A program made the translations under genes and the position numbers. The notes beneath the pieces were generated by a model, which did no database searches, was not told where the DNA came from, and saw nothing but the letters and a program-made list of their open reading frames with translations. Positions 8,922-16,992 of a stretch of 64,000 nt of DNA are shown here, piece after piece (the first letter of the stretch is position 1; every line of letters begins with the position of its first letter). Source of the stretch: Mangrovicoccus ximenensis (lineage in GTDB: Bacteria; Pseudomonadota; Alphaproteobacteria; Rhodobacterales; Rhodobacteraceae); NCBI RefSeq assembly GCF_003056725.1, contig NZ_QBKZ01000025.1:88613-152612 (forward strand). Reading direction: 5' to 3'.

Positions 8922-9986
8922 TCAGCCGCGCTGCGTCATCGACGGTGCGTTGAACGCCTTGGAATACGGGATCGCGACCTCGAGGAAGGCGTAGTAGCTC
9001 TCCATGCATTTCGCGAAATCCGGATTCGCCGCGGCCTGCTCGTCCATGACTTCCTTCACCGCGCCGCGCAGCGCATCCAGCACCTCCGGCGGGAAGGTCT
9101 TGAACTCGACCCCGGCCTCCTGGAGCTGCTTGAAGGCGACGGCGTTGTAGTACTCGTACTGGCCGATATTCTGCGACAGCGCGCCATCGGCGGCCGAGCG
9201 CAGGATCGCCTGCAGGTCCGCGGGCAGGCTGTCCCAGGCATCCTTGTTGACGACGACTTCGAGGCCGGCGCCCGGCTCGTGGAAGGCCGGCGCGTAGCAG
9301 ATGTTCGCCACCTTGTTCAAGCCGAAGGCCTGGTCGAGCATCGGGCCGACCCATTCCGCCGCGTCGATCGCGCCCGACTGGAAGGCCGGGAAGATCTCGG
9401 TCGGCGGCATCAGCACCGCGTTGACGCCGAGCTTGCGCATCGCTTCGCCGCCGAGGCCCGCGATCCGCATGTTCAGCCCCGACAGGTCGGCAGCCGAGTT
9501 GATTTCCTTCTTGAACCAGCCCGCCGCCTGAACGGTGGAGTTGCCGGCATAGAGCGGCATCAGGTTCCGCTGGGCGTAGATTTCCTCGAAGAGCTGCTGG
9601 CCGCCGCCGTAATACATCCAGCCCGACAGCTCGCCCGCGGTCATCCCGAAGGGAATGGTGGTGAAGAAATGCAGCGCCGAGTTCTTGCTGGCATTGTAGT
9701 AGGGCGTGGAATGGCCGATCTCGGCCGTGCCCTGCTGCACCGCATCCTCGACCGCGAAGGCCGGAACCAGCTCGCCTGCCGAGAACAGCTTCAGGTGCAG
9801 CCGTCCCTCGGCCATGGCGTTGACGCGCTCGACGAAGTTCACGGCGTTGTGGCCGACGCCCGGCGCCTGGGCCGGGAAGGAGGTCGGGCATTTCCACTCG
9901 ATCACGCCCTGCGCGATCGCGGGGGCGGCAAGGGCTGCGGCGGGGGCGGCAACGGCCCCGGTCTTCAGGAAGTCACGGCGTTTCAT
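8922..9986 (-). CDS. TRAP transporter substrate-binding protein (DctP family)
   Basis: A 354-residue periplasmic solute-binding protein with a twin-arginine-type signal (MKRRDFLKTGAVAAPAAA, cleavage after APAIA). DctP-family features include NFVERVNAMAEGRL, LSGLNMRIAGLGGEAM and the conserved PTEIFPAFQSGAIDAAEWVG segment that contacts carboxylate ligands. It belongs to the subfamily that binds 2-oxoacids and related acids; the ligand is not determinable here. The start at ATG 9986 has GAGGGAGAG upstream. The next gene upstream on this strand is the truncated large permease, and the small permease (DctQ) is missing, so the transporter is non-functional as it stands. Confidence 0.93.
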   Translation of the reverse strand: MKRRDFLKTGAVAAPAAALAAPAIAQGVIEWKCPTSFPAQAPGVGHNAVNFVERVNAMAEGRLHLKLFSAGELVPAFAVEDAVQQGTAEIGHSTPYYNASKNSALHFFTTIPFGMTAGELSGWMYYGGGQQLFEEIYAQRNLMPLYAGNSTVQAAGWFKKEINSAADLSGLNMRIAGLGGEAMRKLGVNAVLMPPTEIFPAFQSGAIDAAEWVGPMLDQAFGLNKVANICYAPAFHEPGAGLEVVVNKDAWDSLPADLQAILRSAADGALSQNIGQYEYYNAVAFKQLQEAGVEFKTFPPEVLDALRGAVKEVMDEQAAANPDFAKCMESYYAFLEVAIPYSKAFNAPSMTQRG

Positions 9987-10024
9987 CAATTCTCTCCCTC
10001 GAGGCGCGGGGCCCCGTCTTCATG

Positions 10025-10634
10025 TCAGCCAAAAAGCATGTCCGGCAGCCAGGTCGCAAGATCCGGCCAGAGGAAAACGATCGCCAGCGTGACGATCTGG
10101 ATCGCCACGAAGGGAATGACCGAACGGTAGATCGTGCCGGTCGTGATGTCGGGCGGCGCCACCGAGCGGTAGTAGAACAGCGCGAAGCCGAAGGGCGGCG
10201 TCAGGAACGAGGTCTGCAGGTTCAGCGCGATCAGCACCGCGAACCAGACAGGATCGACGTCCTGCAGGATGATCGGGCCCACCAGCGGCACGACGATGAA
10301 GACGATCTCGACGAATTCCAGCACGAAGCCCATGACGAAGATGATCGCCAGCGTGATCAGGAGCATGGTGCGGTGGTCGCCCGGCAGCCCGGTCAGCATC
10401 TCGTGCACCCAGGCGTCGCCCTCGAAGCCGCGGAACACCAGCGACAGCATCGAGGCGGCGAGGATGATGCCGAAGATCATCGCCGAAACCTTCACAGTCT
10501 CGTAGAGCGCCGCCGCCATCACCCCGGCGCGCCACAGCGCGATCACCGCGACGGCCAGGCCGAGAACCAGGAGCACGGTCAGCCCCAGCGCCAGCGCGGC
10601 GCCGCCGCTCAGCGCAACATCGGCCGAGCTCAGG
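10025..10634 (-). pseudogene. TRAP transporter large permease (DctM), 5'-truncated
   Basis: About 200 residues of the C-terminal half of a DctM-type permease are present, with several membrane helices, FGIILAASMLSLVF, a GFVLEFVEIVFIVVPL segment and NLQTSFLTPPFGFALFYYRS, which is diagnostic of TRAP large subunits. Reading upstream, resemblance stops near 10634, where the opposite strand starts to encode the end of a histidine kinase. The N-terminal half of the permease and the DctQ gene are gone. Both genes at this joint have lost their 5' parts. Confidence 0.85.
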
Positions 10635-10798
10635 TCGACGCGGCCGCGGGCTTCGGCATCGGCCTGGCGCTGTCGCGCTGGGTCATGGAGGAACAGGGCG
10701 GCCGCATCGCCATCGAAAGCCCGGTCGCCGCGCCGCAGCGGCTGGGCGAGGGCCCGGGATGCGCGCTCTGCCTGGTCCTGCCGCGGCGTCCGGGCTGA
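10635..10798 (+). pseudogene. C-terminal remnant of a sensor histidine kinase (HATPase_c)
   Basis: About 53 residues with the G2 box of a histidine-kinase ATPase domain: GFGIGLALSRWVMEEQGGRI, then a short tail ending LVLPRRPG. This is the last fifth of a kinase; the phosphoacceptor His and N-box are missing. It abuts the 5'-truncated TRAP permease head-to-head, so no start or promoter exists. Confidence 0.75.
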
Positions 10799-10849
10799 CC
10801 GGGACGCGAAACGGATTGCGACCTAAGAAGGAGAAAGATTCGGTACAAA

Positions 10850-10861
10850 ATTGTTAACAAT
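10850..10861. promoter_or_regulatory. Perfect palindrome ATTGTTAACAAT upstream of the NCS1 transporter
   Basis: This 12-base perfect palindrome sits in an AT-rich patch about 220 bases before the NCS1 start, in an otherwise GC-rich region. The TTGTnnACAA type fits GntR- or LacI-type operators. Its partner regulator is not in the window. Proposed as an operator or promoter element only. Confidence 0.35.
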
Positions 10862-11077
10862 CTTATTGCCACATTTTTGTAAAATGCGCAGTGTCGCGGC
10901 ATCGGACCAAGACAGACGGAAATTCCGCGCAAATAATCATCAAAGGCACGCGCCATGTGCGATTCCGCCGCTTGCGGCGTATCGGAGCCCCTGCCGCAAC
11001 GTATAGCTGCGCGCCATGCGCGGCGGCCGGGGTAGAAAGCGGGTGCCGCAGGATCCATCGGAGGCAAGAGGGACAGG

Positions 11078-12517
11078 ATGACAGCAACAGCAGAGGCAGG
11101 CGCCGCGGCCGCGCCGCAGGGCCATGGCGACACCCTTCACCCGATCCCGCCCGAGGAGAAGACCTGGGGCTGGTTCGCGATCTTCAACATCTGGGCGAAC
11201 GACATCCAGTCGCTGTTCGGCTATTCGCTGGTCGCCTCGCTCTTCATCTCCTACGGGGTGTCGGGCTGGACCGCCTTCGCCGCGCTGATCGTGGCGGGGC
11301 TGATGGTGATGTTCCTCGTCAACCTCTCGGGCCGTGCGGGCGAGAAATACGGCATCCCCTATCCGGTGCTGGCGCGCGCCAGCCTCGGCACCGCAGGCGC
11401 CAAGCTGCCGGCGATATTGCGCGCCACCGTTGCCGTCTTCTGGTACGGGGTGCAGGTCTATTTCGCCTCCACCGCGGTGTCGCTGCTGATCTACACCGTC
11501 ACCGGCGCGGAGCCGGGCGCGACCATGCTGGGGCTGACCGCCGTCGACTGGCTGGCCTTCCTGCTGGTCTGGGTGTTCCACATCCTGATCTTCTGGCGCG
11601 GCATGGGCTGGGTCGAGACCTTCCTCAACATCGCCGGCCCCTTCGTCTATGCGGTGATGATCGGCCTCGTCATCGTGCTGTGGCAGAAATCCGACGGCCA
11701 GCTTCTGGCGCAGGCGCAGACCATCTTCGCCAATCCCGAGGGCACCTTCTGGAGCGAGTTCTCCGGATTCATCGCCATCATCGGCACGATGGTCGCCTAT
11801 TTCGCCGCCGTGATGCTGAACTTCAGCGACTTCTCGCGCTTCGCCAAGGACCGCAAGGCGATGGTGCTGGGCAATCTCGCGGGCCTGCCCTTCAACATGA
11901 TCATCTTCTCGGCGCTGGCGCTGCTGACCACCGCGGGCGCGGCCGTCGTCTATGGCGAGGCGATCATCAACCCGACCGAGATCGTCGAGCGCACCGACAG
12001 CGTGATCCTCGGCATGATTGCGGCGATCACCTTCTTCGCGGCGACCGTCGGCATCAACCTGGTGGCCAACTTCATCCCGGCGGTGAACGGCATCGCCAAC
12101 CTGGCGCCGACCAAGATCAGCTTCCGCGCCGCGGGCCTGATCACCTCGGTCTTCGCGCTGGTGATCGGCGGGTTCTGGAACAGCTTCATCAGCGAGTTCG
12201 GCATCGCGGGCTTCGTCAACACGCTGGGCGCGACCCTGGCGCCGATCTACGGCATCATGATCGTCGACTACTACCTGCTGCGCAACGAGGAACTCGACCG
12301 CGACCACCTCTACGAGACCGGCGGCGGCAAGTACCATTACGGCAACGGCTGGAACGATGCGGCGCTGATCGCCTTCGCCACGGCGGCGGTGTTCTCGGTG
12401 GCGACCGTCTGGCTGCCTTTCCTGGCCTTCCTGTCGGGCTATGCCTGGATCTGCGGCGCGGTGCTGGGCGGGGTGATCTACCACCGGCTGGCGAAGAAGC
12501 GCGGCCTCGCCGCCTGA
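11078..12517 (+). CDS. NCS1-family nucleobase/allantoin:cation symporter
   Basis: A 479-residue membrane protein with about 12 hydrophobic segments. NCS1 signatures are visible: WFAIFNIWANDIQSLFGYS near the N-terminus, GIPYPVLARASLG (the substrate-cavity loop), WYGVQVYFAS, and FSRFAKDRKAMVLGN in the middle. The family imports purines, pyrimidines, allantoin, hydantoins or thiamine precursors with Na+ or H+; substrate cannot be chosen here. GAGGCAAGAGGGACAGG precedes the ATG. A strong terminator follows. Confidence 0.95.
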   Translation: MTATAEAGAAAAPQGHGDTLHPIPPEEKTWGWFAIFNIWANDIQSLFGYSLVASLFISYGVSGWTAFAALIVAGLMVMFLVNLSGRAGEKYGIPYPVLARASLGTAGAKLPAILRATVAVFWYGVQVYFASTAVSLLIYTVTGAEPGATMLGLTAVDWLAFLLVWVFHILIFWRGMGWVETFLNIAGPFVYAVMIGLVIVLWQKSDGQLLAQAQTIFANPEGTFWSEFSGFIAIIGTMVAYFAAVMLNFSDFSRFAKDRKAMVLGNLAGLPFNMIIFSALALLTTAGAAVVYGEAIINPTEIVERTDSVILGMIAAITFFAATVGINLVANFIPAVNGIANLAPTKISFRAAGLITSVFALVIGGFWNSFISEFGIAGFVNTLGATLAPIYGIMIVDYYLLRNEELDRDHLYETGGGKYHYGNGWNDAALIAFATAAVFSVATVWLPFLAFLSGYAWICGAVLGGVIYHRLAKKRGLAA

Positions 12518-12537
12518 TCCGCTCCGGAGCCGCAACG

Positions 12538-12564
12538 GGGGCCGCGCGATGGCGCGGCCCCTTT
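12538..12564 (+). terminator. Rho-independent terminator after the NCS1 gene
   Basis: A 10-bp perfect stem GGGGCCGCGC with its complement around the loop GATG, followed by TTT, 20 bases after the NCS1 stop. It probably works in both directions because the cupin gene is convergent. Confidence 0.85.
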
Positions 12565-12573
12565 CCGTTGCGC

Positions 12574-12921
12574 TCAGCCTCCGGCCAGCTCGGTGCGGTC
12601 GCCGCGGGCCGCGGGCGCCGAGATCACCAGGAAGAGCACGTCGTCCGGCCCGTCATTGCGGGCCCGGTGTGCCAGGCCGGGCGGGATTTCCAGCGATTGC
12701 TGCGGGCCGATGCGGAAGGTCTCCGGACCGCGCTCCATCGTCAGCACGCCCTCCAGCACGAAGAACACCTGCCGCGCCTTGCCATGCACATGCCGCGTCT
12801 CGGCGGTTCCGGACGGCATGCGCTCGTGGATGACCGACAGCTCCGGCGATCCGCCGAGGATCCATCCGTCGCAGCCCGCGCCCCAGTTGTAATGTTCGGC
12901 ATTGCTCCGGTCGATGATCAT
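12574..12921 (-). CDS. Cupin-domain protein
   Basis: A 115-residue single-domain cupin. The metal-binding motif is seen as ETRHVHGKARQVFFVLEG (two His and a Glu) and the second motif as PPGLAHRARN. The start at 12921 (MIIDRSNAEHYNW) has AAAGG upstream and matches the family's usual N-terminus, whereas an upstream ATG at 13020 would add an unlike extension overlapping the divergent gene. Function is not predictable beyond small-molecule binding or isomerisation. Confidence 0.82.
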   Translation of the reverse strand: MIIDRSNAEHYNWGAGCDGWILGGSPELSVIHERMPSGTAETRHVHGKARQVFFVLEGVLTMERGPETFRIGPQQSLEIPPGLAHRARNDGPDDVLFLVISAPAARGDRTELAGG

Positions 12922-13009
12922 GCGCTGCTGCCTTTCCGTCCCGCGTAAGCTTCCCTTAACCATGATTTCCCAATGCTGGGGAAGGCGGTTCCTTTCTGCG
13001 GAGACATCC

Positions 13010-13387
13010 ATGCCCGGCACTTTCAGGCTGCTTCTTCCGGCGCTGCTGCCGTCCTGGCGGTTCTTTTCGGGGGTCGGCCCGTCGCCCAGGATCGAGATCC
13101 GCGAAGAGGGCGGGCTCTGGCGCGAATTCGGCCCGCGCCCCGCCCATGTGCCGCCCCGGCGGATGCTGCGGCGTCTGTTCTGGAACCCGCGCTGGAACGA
13201 CCGGCTCTACCTCGCCAGCCTGGCCGAGCGCATGGCCGAGGCGCCCACGGCGCACAGCCTGTCGGAATTGCGGACCCGCATCCTGCGCGATCTGCCGCCG
13301 GGGCGCTGGTCCTTCCGCCTGATCTTCGTCTTCGATCACGGCGCCGGGCTGGAGCGCGAGGTGCTCTGGTCTTCCGAAGATCCGTGA
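13010..13387 (+). CDS. Conserved hypothetical protein
   Basis: A 125-residue protein starting MPGTFRLLLPALLPSWRFF. It has an N-terminal hydrophobic segment and a basic, aromatic-rich remainder (WREFGPRP, RLFWNPRWNDRLYL, RWSFRLIFVFD). No family was recognised. Its stop overlaps the GTG start of the next membrane protein (GTGA), so the two are translationally coupled and probably act together. Confidence 0.7.
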   Translation: MPGTFRLLLPALLPSWRFFSGVGPSPRIEIREEGGLWREFGPRPAHVPPRRMLRRLFWNPRWNDRLYLASLAERMAEAPTAHSLSELRTRILRDLPPGRWSFRLIFVFDHGAGLEREVLWSSEDP

Positions 13388-13948
13388 CGCTCGAGGCCGC
13401 CCTCCGCCTGACCGAGATCCTGCTCGGGCTGGCGCTCTTGCAGGCAGCGGCGGAGCACATGGTGCGGCCGGGCGACCGGGCGGTCCATGCGGTCCGGGCG
13501 GTGCTCTGCCTGGCGCTGGTGGCGGGGCTGCGGACCGATGCGGTTCTGGCGGCGCTCTTCGCGACCTCGCTGCTGCTGCTGCACCGCTGGCAGGGGCCCT
13601 ACAATGGCGGCTCCGACCGGATGGGGCTGCTGATCCTCGCCTGCCTCTGCGCCGCGCGGTTCCTGCCGTCGCAGGCGGAACTGGCCTTCGGCTATCTCGC
13701 GGCGCAGCTTGTGCTGAGCTATGCCGTCTCGGGCTGGGTCAAGATCGTCAATCCGGACTGGCGCAGCGGGCAGGCGCTGTCGGATGTGTTCCGCTTCTCC
13801 GCCTATCCGGTGGCGGAAGACCTGCGCGCGCTGGCCCGGCGCCGCCGCCTGCTTTTCGCGGGGTCCTGGGCGGTGATGGCGCTGGAGCTCCTCTTCCCGC
13901 TGGCGCTCGCGACGCCCTGGACGCTGGGCGCGGCCCTCGCGGCGGGAA
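13384..13948 (+). pseudogene. Polytopic membrane protein (HTTM/DoxX-like), 3'-truncated
   Basis: It starts at GTG 13384 overlapping the previous stop. Roughly 185 residues with 5-6 hydrophobic segments remain, including LLLLHRWQGPYNGGSDRM, SYAVSGWVKIVNPDWRSG and FSAYPVAEDLRAL, an arrangement seen in HTTM/DoxX-like membrane proteins. After about 13948 the frame continues open but the sequence is antisense to a methyltransferase. The C-terminal part is therefore lost at a joint. Confidence 0.65.
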
Positions 13949-14260
13949 GCCCGGCAGCGCGCGGGTCACCCGCCAGATATCGGCCATCAGCGTGCCGCGG
14001 CCGGGGCCGAGCTCGGCGAGGCAGAAGGGCGCGGGGCGGCCGCGGTCGATCCAGGCCTGGGCCAGCCACAGCCCCAGCATCTCGCCGAAGAGCTGGCTGA
14101 TCTCGGGGGCGGTGGTGAAATCCCCCTCTGCGCCGAAGGGCGTCCGCGTCGTGTAGTAGCCGTGTTCGGGATGCAGCAGGCACTCGGCCATGTACTCCGA
14201 GACCGGCATCGGACCGCCGGCCGCGATCCGCCGCAGCAGGATCCCGCCGAGCGGCGTCAT
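13946..14260 (-). pseudogene. NDUFAF7/MidA-family SAM methyltransferase, 3'-truncated
   Basis: The first 105 residues of the family are intact: [56 protein letters not shown] and the SAM-binding start ELGPGRGTLMADIWR. The remaining two thirds are missing, because sequence past 13946 belongs to the membrane protein on the other strand. Its start overlaps the lgt stop (ATGA). The lgt-NDUFAF7 pair is a common alphaproteobacterial order. The family methylates an arginine in respiratory complex I; this copy cannot be active. Confidence 0.85.
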
Positions 14261-15150
14261 GCTTTCGGGCGGCGCAGCGTCACCGCGAGGATCGCGAGGC
14301 CGAGCAGCAGCATCGGCAGGGACAGGGCCTGGCCCTGGGTCAGGCCCCAGTCGCCGATCCGGATGACATGGCCCCAGGGATTGTCCGGGGTGACGAACTG
14401 GGCATCGGCCTGGCGGAAATATTCCACGAAGACCCGCGCCGCGCCATAGCCGGCGAAGAACACCCCCGCCACGCGCCCGGGCGAGCGCAGCCAGCGCAGC
14501 CTGACCGCAACGACCCAGATGGCGGCGCCGAGCAGCAGGCCTTCGAGCCCTGCCTCGTAGAGCTGCGAGGGATGGCGCGCGCAGAGCCCCTCGGCGATGC
14601 CGGGGCAGGCCTGGGCCTCGTAGCCGGGGAAGATCACGCCCCAGGGCATGTCGGTCGGCCGGCCCCAGAGTTCGGCATTGATGAAATTCGCGATCCGGCC
14701 GAGGAACAGGCCCGGCGTGACGGCCAGCGCCATGCAGTCAGCGACCGAGGCCACCGGCACGTTGTAGCGGCGGCAGAACAGCAGCCCGGCGACCGCGACG
14801 CCGATCAGCCCGCCATGGAAGGACATGCCGCCCTGCCAGACCTTCAGGATGTCGCCGGGATGGGCGAGGTACCAGGAGGGCTGGTAGAACAGCACGAAGC
14901 CCAGCCGGCCGCCGAGGATCACGCCGAGGATCACCCAGGTCAGCATCGCCTCGGCAAGGTCCGGCCCCATCGGCGGGCGGCCGAGCGGCCAGAGCGGCGG
15001 ACGCGACACGGCGCGGCGGATCAGGAACAGGCCGGCCAGCAGGCCGACGATATAGGCAAGCGCATACCAGCGGAGCGCGAAGGCAAATCCGCCGATTTCG
15101 AAGGAGAAGATCTCGGGCGAGAGATCGGGGAAGGGAATCGCGAGCAGCAT
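14257..15150 (-). CDS. lgt: Prolipoprotein diacylglyceryl transferase
   Basis: A 297-residue inner-membrane enzyme with seven hydrophobic segments. Lgt signatures include [26 protein letters not shown] (essential His region), [20 protein letters not shown] (the Lgt box with catalytic Arg) and [12 protein letters not shown]. It transfers diacylglycerol from phosphatidylglycerol to the lipobox cysteine, the first step of lipoprotein maturation. The start at 15150 ([13 protein letters not shown]) fits the family better than 15192. It is coupled to the truncated NDUFAF7 gene. Confidence 0.97.
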   Translation of the reverse strand: MLLAIPFPDLSPEIFSFEIGGFAFALRWYALAYIVGLLAGLFLIRRAVSRPPLWPLGRPPMGPDLAEAMLTWVILGVILGGRLGFVLFYQPSWYLAHPGDILKVWQGGMSFHGGLIGVAVAGLLFCRRYNVPVASVADCMALAVTPGLFLGRIANFINAELWGRPTDMPWGVIFPGYEAQACPGIAEGLCARHPSQLYEAGLEGLLLGAAIWVVAVRLRWLRSPGRVAGVFFAGYGAARVFVEYFRQADAQFVTPDNPWGHVIRIGDWGLTQGQALSLPMLLLGLAILAVTLRRPKA

Positions 15151-15289
15151 GGCCGCCTGATGGAAGCCCCGGCCCCCCAAGTCAACGCGCATCCGCGCGC
15201 AGGACCGCGCGACGCCTTTCCCCCGCCGGTCGCATCGCCTACATGTGAAGCTGAGTGTTCGTGAAAATCATCCGAGACCAGAGGTTCCC

Positions 15290-15535
15290 ATGCAGACCCG
15301 CAACCGCATCTTCGACGACCTGTCCCAGCTCATGACCAATGCGATGGGCGTGGCCCAGGGCGCCAAGGACGAAGCCGAGACCGCCATGAAGAGCATGCTC
15401 GACCGCTGGCTGGCCGACCGTGATTTCGTCACCCGCGAAGAATTCGACGCGGTCCGCGCGATGGCGCAGAAGGCCCGCGAGGAGAACGAGGCGCTGAAGG
15501 CCCGTCTCGACGCGCTGGAAGCCGCGAAGGACTGA
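15290..15535 (+). CDS. ubiK: UbiK accessory factor (BMFP domain)
   Basis: An 81-residue protein beginning MQTRNRIFDDLSQLMTNAMG with the BMFP fold: an amphipathic N-terminal helix and a C-terminal trimeric coiled coil (REENEALKARLDALEA). The DFVTREEFDAVRAMAQKAR segment is diagnostic. UbiK helps aerobic ubiquinone biosynthesis and binds lipids. It is divergent from lgt across 140 bases, with AGAGG before the ATG. A terminator follows. Confidence 0.92.
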   Translation: MQTRNRIFDDLSQLMTNAMGVAQGAKDEAETAMKSMLDRWLADRDFVTREEFDAVRAMAQKAREENEALKARLDALEAAKD

Positions 15536-15547
15536 GCGTCCGCGTCG

Positions 15548-15570
15548 GCCCGGCGGGGGCTCCGCCGGGC
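15548..15570 (+). terminator. Terminator hairpin after ubiK
   Basis: A 9-bp perfect stem (GCCCGGCGG) with loop GGGCT, 12 bases after the ubiK stop. There is an A-rich rather than T-rich flank, so efficiency is uncertain. Confidence 0.6.
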
Positions 15571-16135
15571 AAACGAGGCACCGTCGGCAACAATGCCCCC
15601 GCCGGGGCGATCTTGGCTGCGGCCTCTGCCGTCCTGCCAACGCCCCGATACCGGTGCCTGAAATCTCTGCCGGGCATCCCGGCGGGACGCAGACGGCTCC
15701 GATTGGCAGCACCGGAACCGCAACTGGAGGTCCTTGGCCCTCAGGGGGGCGGGATGGCGGTCAGGGAAGCCCGGCATTTTTCCCGCTGGCGAAAATTTTG
15801 ATGGCGCGGCGCGACCATTGCGGCATTGGCCGTCTCTAGGTCCGGCTTCCGGCAGGATCGTTGCCAGTACCAGTACCAGTGGGTCGTGGGCTGCGCGCAC
15901 GCCTCCGGCAGGCGCGGCTGGCGGAGGTGCCATGGTCCCTGGTAAACGCGCGCCGGACATTCCGCCATCCGGCGATCGGCGGCGGGTCTTTCCTGCGCAG
16001 GGCTGAGGAACATGTCCTCCAAGCAGCGGCCGACACGCGGCGAAGCTCCGGCAGGAGGTTGCGGAACGGACGGTCGGGCGAGCTTCGGCCCGCCCCGCGG
16101 TGCCGGTTCCTGTCGGCGGCACGTCCCCTTGCGGG
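15571..16135. other. 565-base stretch without a recognisable gene
   Basis: No supported gene on either strand. A short tandem CCAGTA repeat occurs around 15864-15880 and several GC-rich hairpins are present. It may contain decayed sequence. Confidence 0.45.
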
Positions 16136-16540
16136 TCAGCCCCGCGGCGCGGCCGCCCGGGCCAGCCGGTCGTTGATCGCCAGCCCCAGCCCCTCCTCGG
16201 GGATCGGCGCGACGGCAATGGCCGAAATCCCGGCGGCATCCATCTGGTGCAGCCGGATGAAGAGATTGGCCGCCGCCTCGCCGAGATCGCCGTTCTCGGA
16301 CAGCATCCAGTCCGCTTTCACCGGGCCGAAGCCCAGCAGCGTCTCTCCGGGCAGCGGCGCGGTCACGTTCAGCCGCACGCCCGCGCGCGGCGCGTAATGG
16401 CTCGACAGCATGCCGGGCGCGACCGGCGCATCGCTCACCTCGGTCTCGGCGCGGATCAGCCCGGTTCCCAGCACCTCCTCCAGCGCCTCGGCGGGCACCC
16501 CGCCGGCGCGCAGAAGACGGGGCACGCCGGTCAGGTCGAG
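16136..16540 (-). pseudogene. L-threonylcarbamoyladenylate synthase (Sua5), C-terminal domain only
   Basis: About 135 residues of the Sua5 C-terminal domain: VPRLLRAGGVPAEALEEVLG, the linker motif APGMLSSHYAPR, and an alpha/beta tail. The YrdC catalytic domain that makes threonylcarbamoyl-AMP is missing; homology stops near 16540, where the other strand encodes a TpsB fragment. The start shown by a GTG at 16525 is internal. Sua5/TsaC activity is essential in most bacteria, so another copy should exist elsewhere, or the joint is artificial. Confidence 0.85.
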
Positions 16541-16875
16541 GAGGCGAGCCCTATGGCTGGGCCTTCGACAGCGGCAGCCTGTCGGGCGACCGCGGCGCGG
16601 CGGCGGCGCTGGGGCTGTCGCAGGGATTCGAGACCGGCGTCGAGGCGCTGCCCGAACTGACCGCCACCGCCTTCGCTGATTACGGCGCGGTCTGGAACCA
16701 TGGCGCGGATGCCGAACAGGACGGGGCGACGCTGGGCTCGGCCGGGCTGGGGCTGTCGGGGGTGATCGGTTCGCGGCTGGCCTTCGAGCTGATCGCGGCC
16801 ACGCCCTGGGACCGCGACGACAGTTTCGACGATCCCGGCACGCGGGTCTTCTTCCGGATCTCCATGCCGCTCTGA
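16538..16875 (+). pseudogene. TpsB/ShlB-type two-partner secretion outer-membrane protein, C-terminal fragment
   Basis: About 112 residues of the beta-barrel end of a ShlB/FhaC/HecB transporter: YGWAFDSGSLSGDRGAAAAL (the conserved GxFD...GD region), TAFADYGAVWN, LGSAGLGLSG and a C-terminal strand ending RVFFRISMPL. POTRA domains and most of the barrel are missing. It starts abruptly at the joint with Sua5. The next gene, 118 bases on, begins with an adhesin-like secreted N-terminus, which is consistent with a broken secretion locus. Confidence 0.75.
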
Positions 16876-16969
16876 CACGGGCCGTCCAGCCGGCCGGGCC
16901 GCCTGCTGCGCGGCCGCCTCCTGTCCCTTCTGTCGACGGGGCGGGGGATCTGAAAAATCTAGTTTTTGT

Positions 16970-16982
16970 CCAATTGAATTGG
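16970..16982. promoter_or_regulatory. Palindrome CCAATTGAATTGG before the adhesin-like start
   Basis: A 13-base perfect inverted repeat with one central base, ending 10 bases before the ATG at 16993. It is immediately preceded by an A5-TCTAG-T5 stretch. The patch is strikingly AT-rich for this genome. It would overlap the ribosome-binding region, so it could be an operator or an mRNA hairpin controlling translation. Confidence 0.4.
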
Positions 16983-16992
16983 GGTTTTACCG

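Noticed and set aside
10634-10647. SalI-NotI-like string GTCGACGCGGCCGC at a breakpoint (cloning scar?)
   Set aside because: Both sites are common by chance in GC-rich DNA, part of the string encodes plausible kinase residues, and no vector sequence is nearby.
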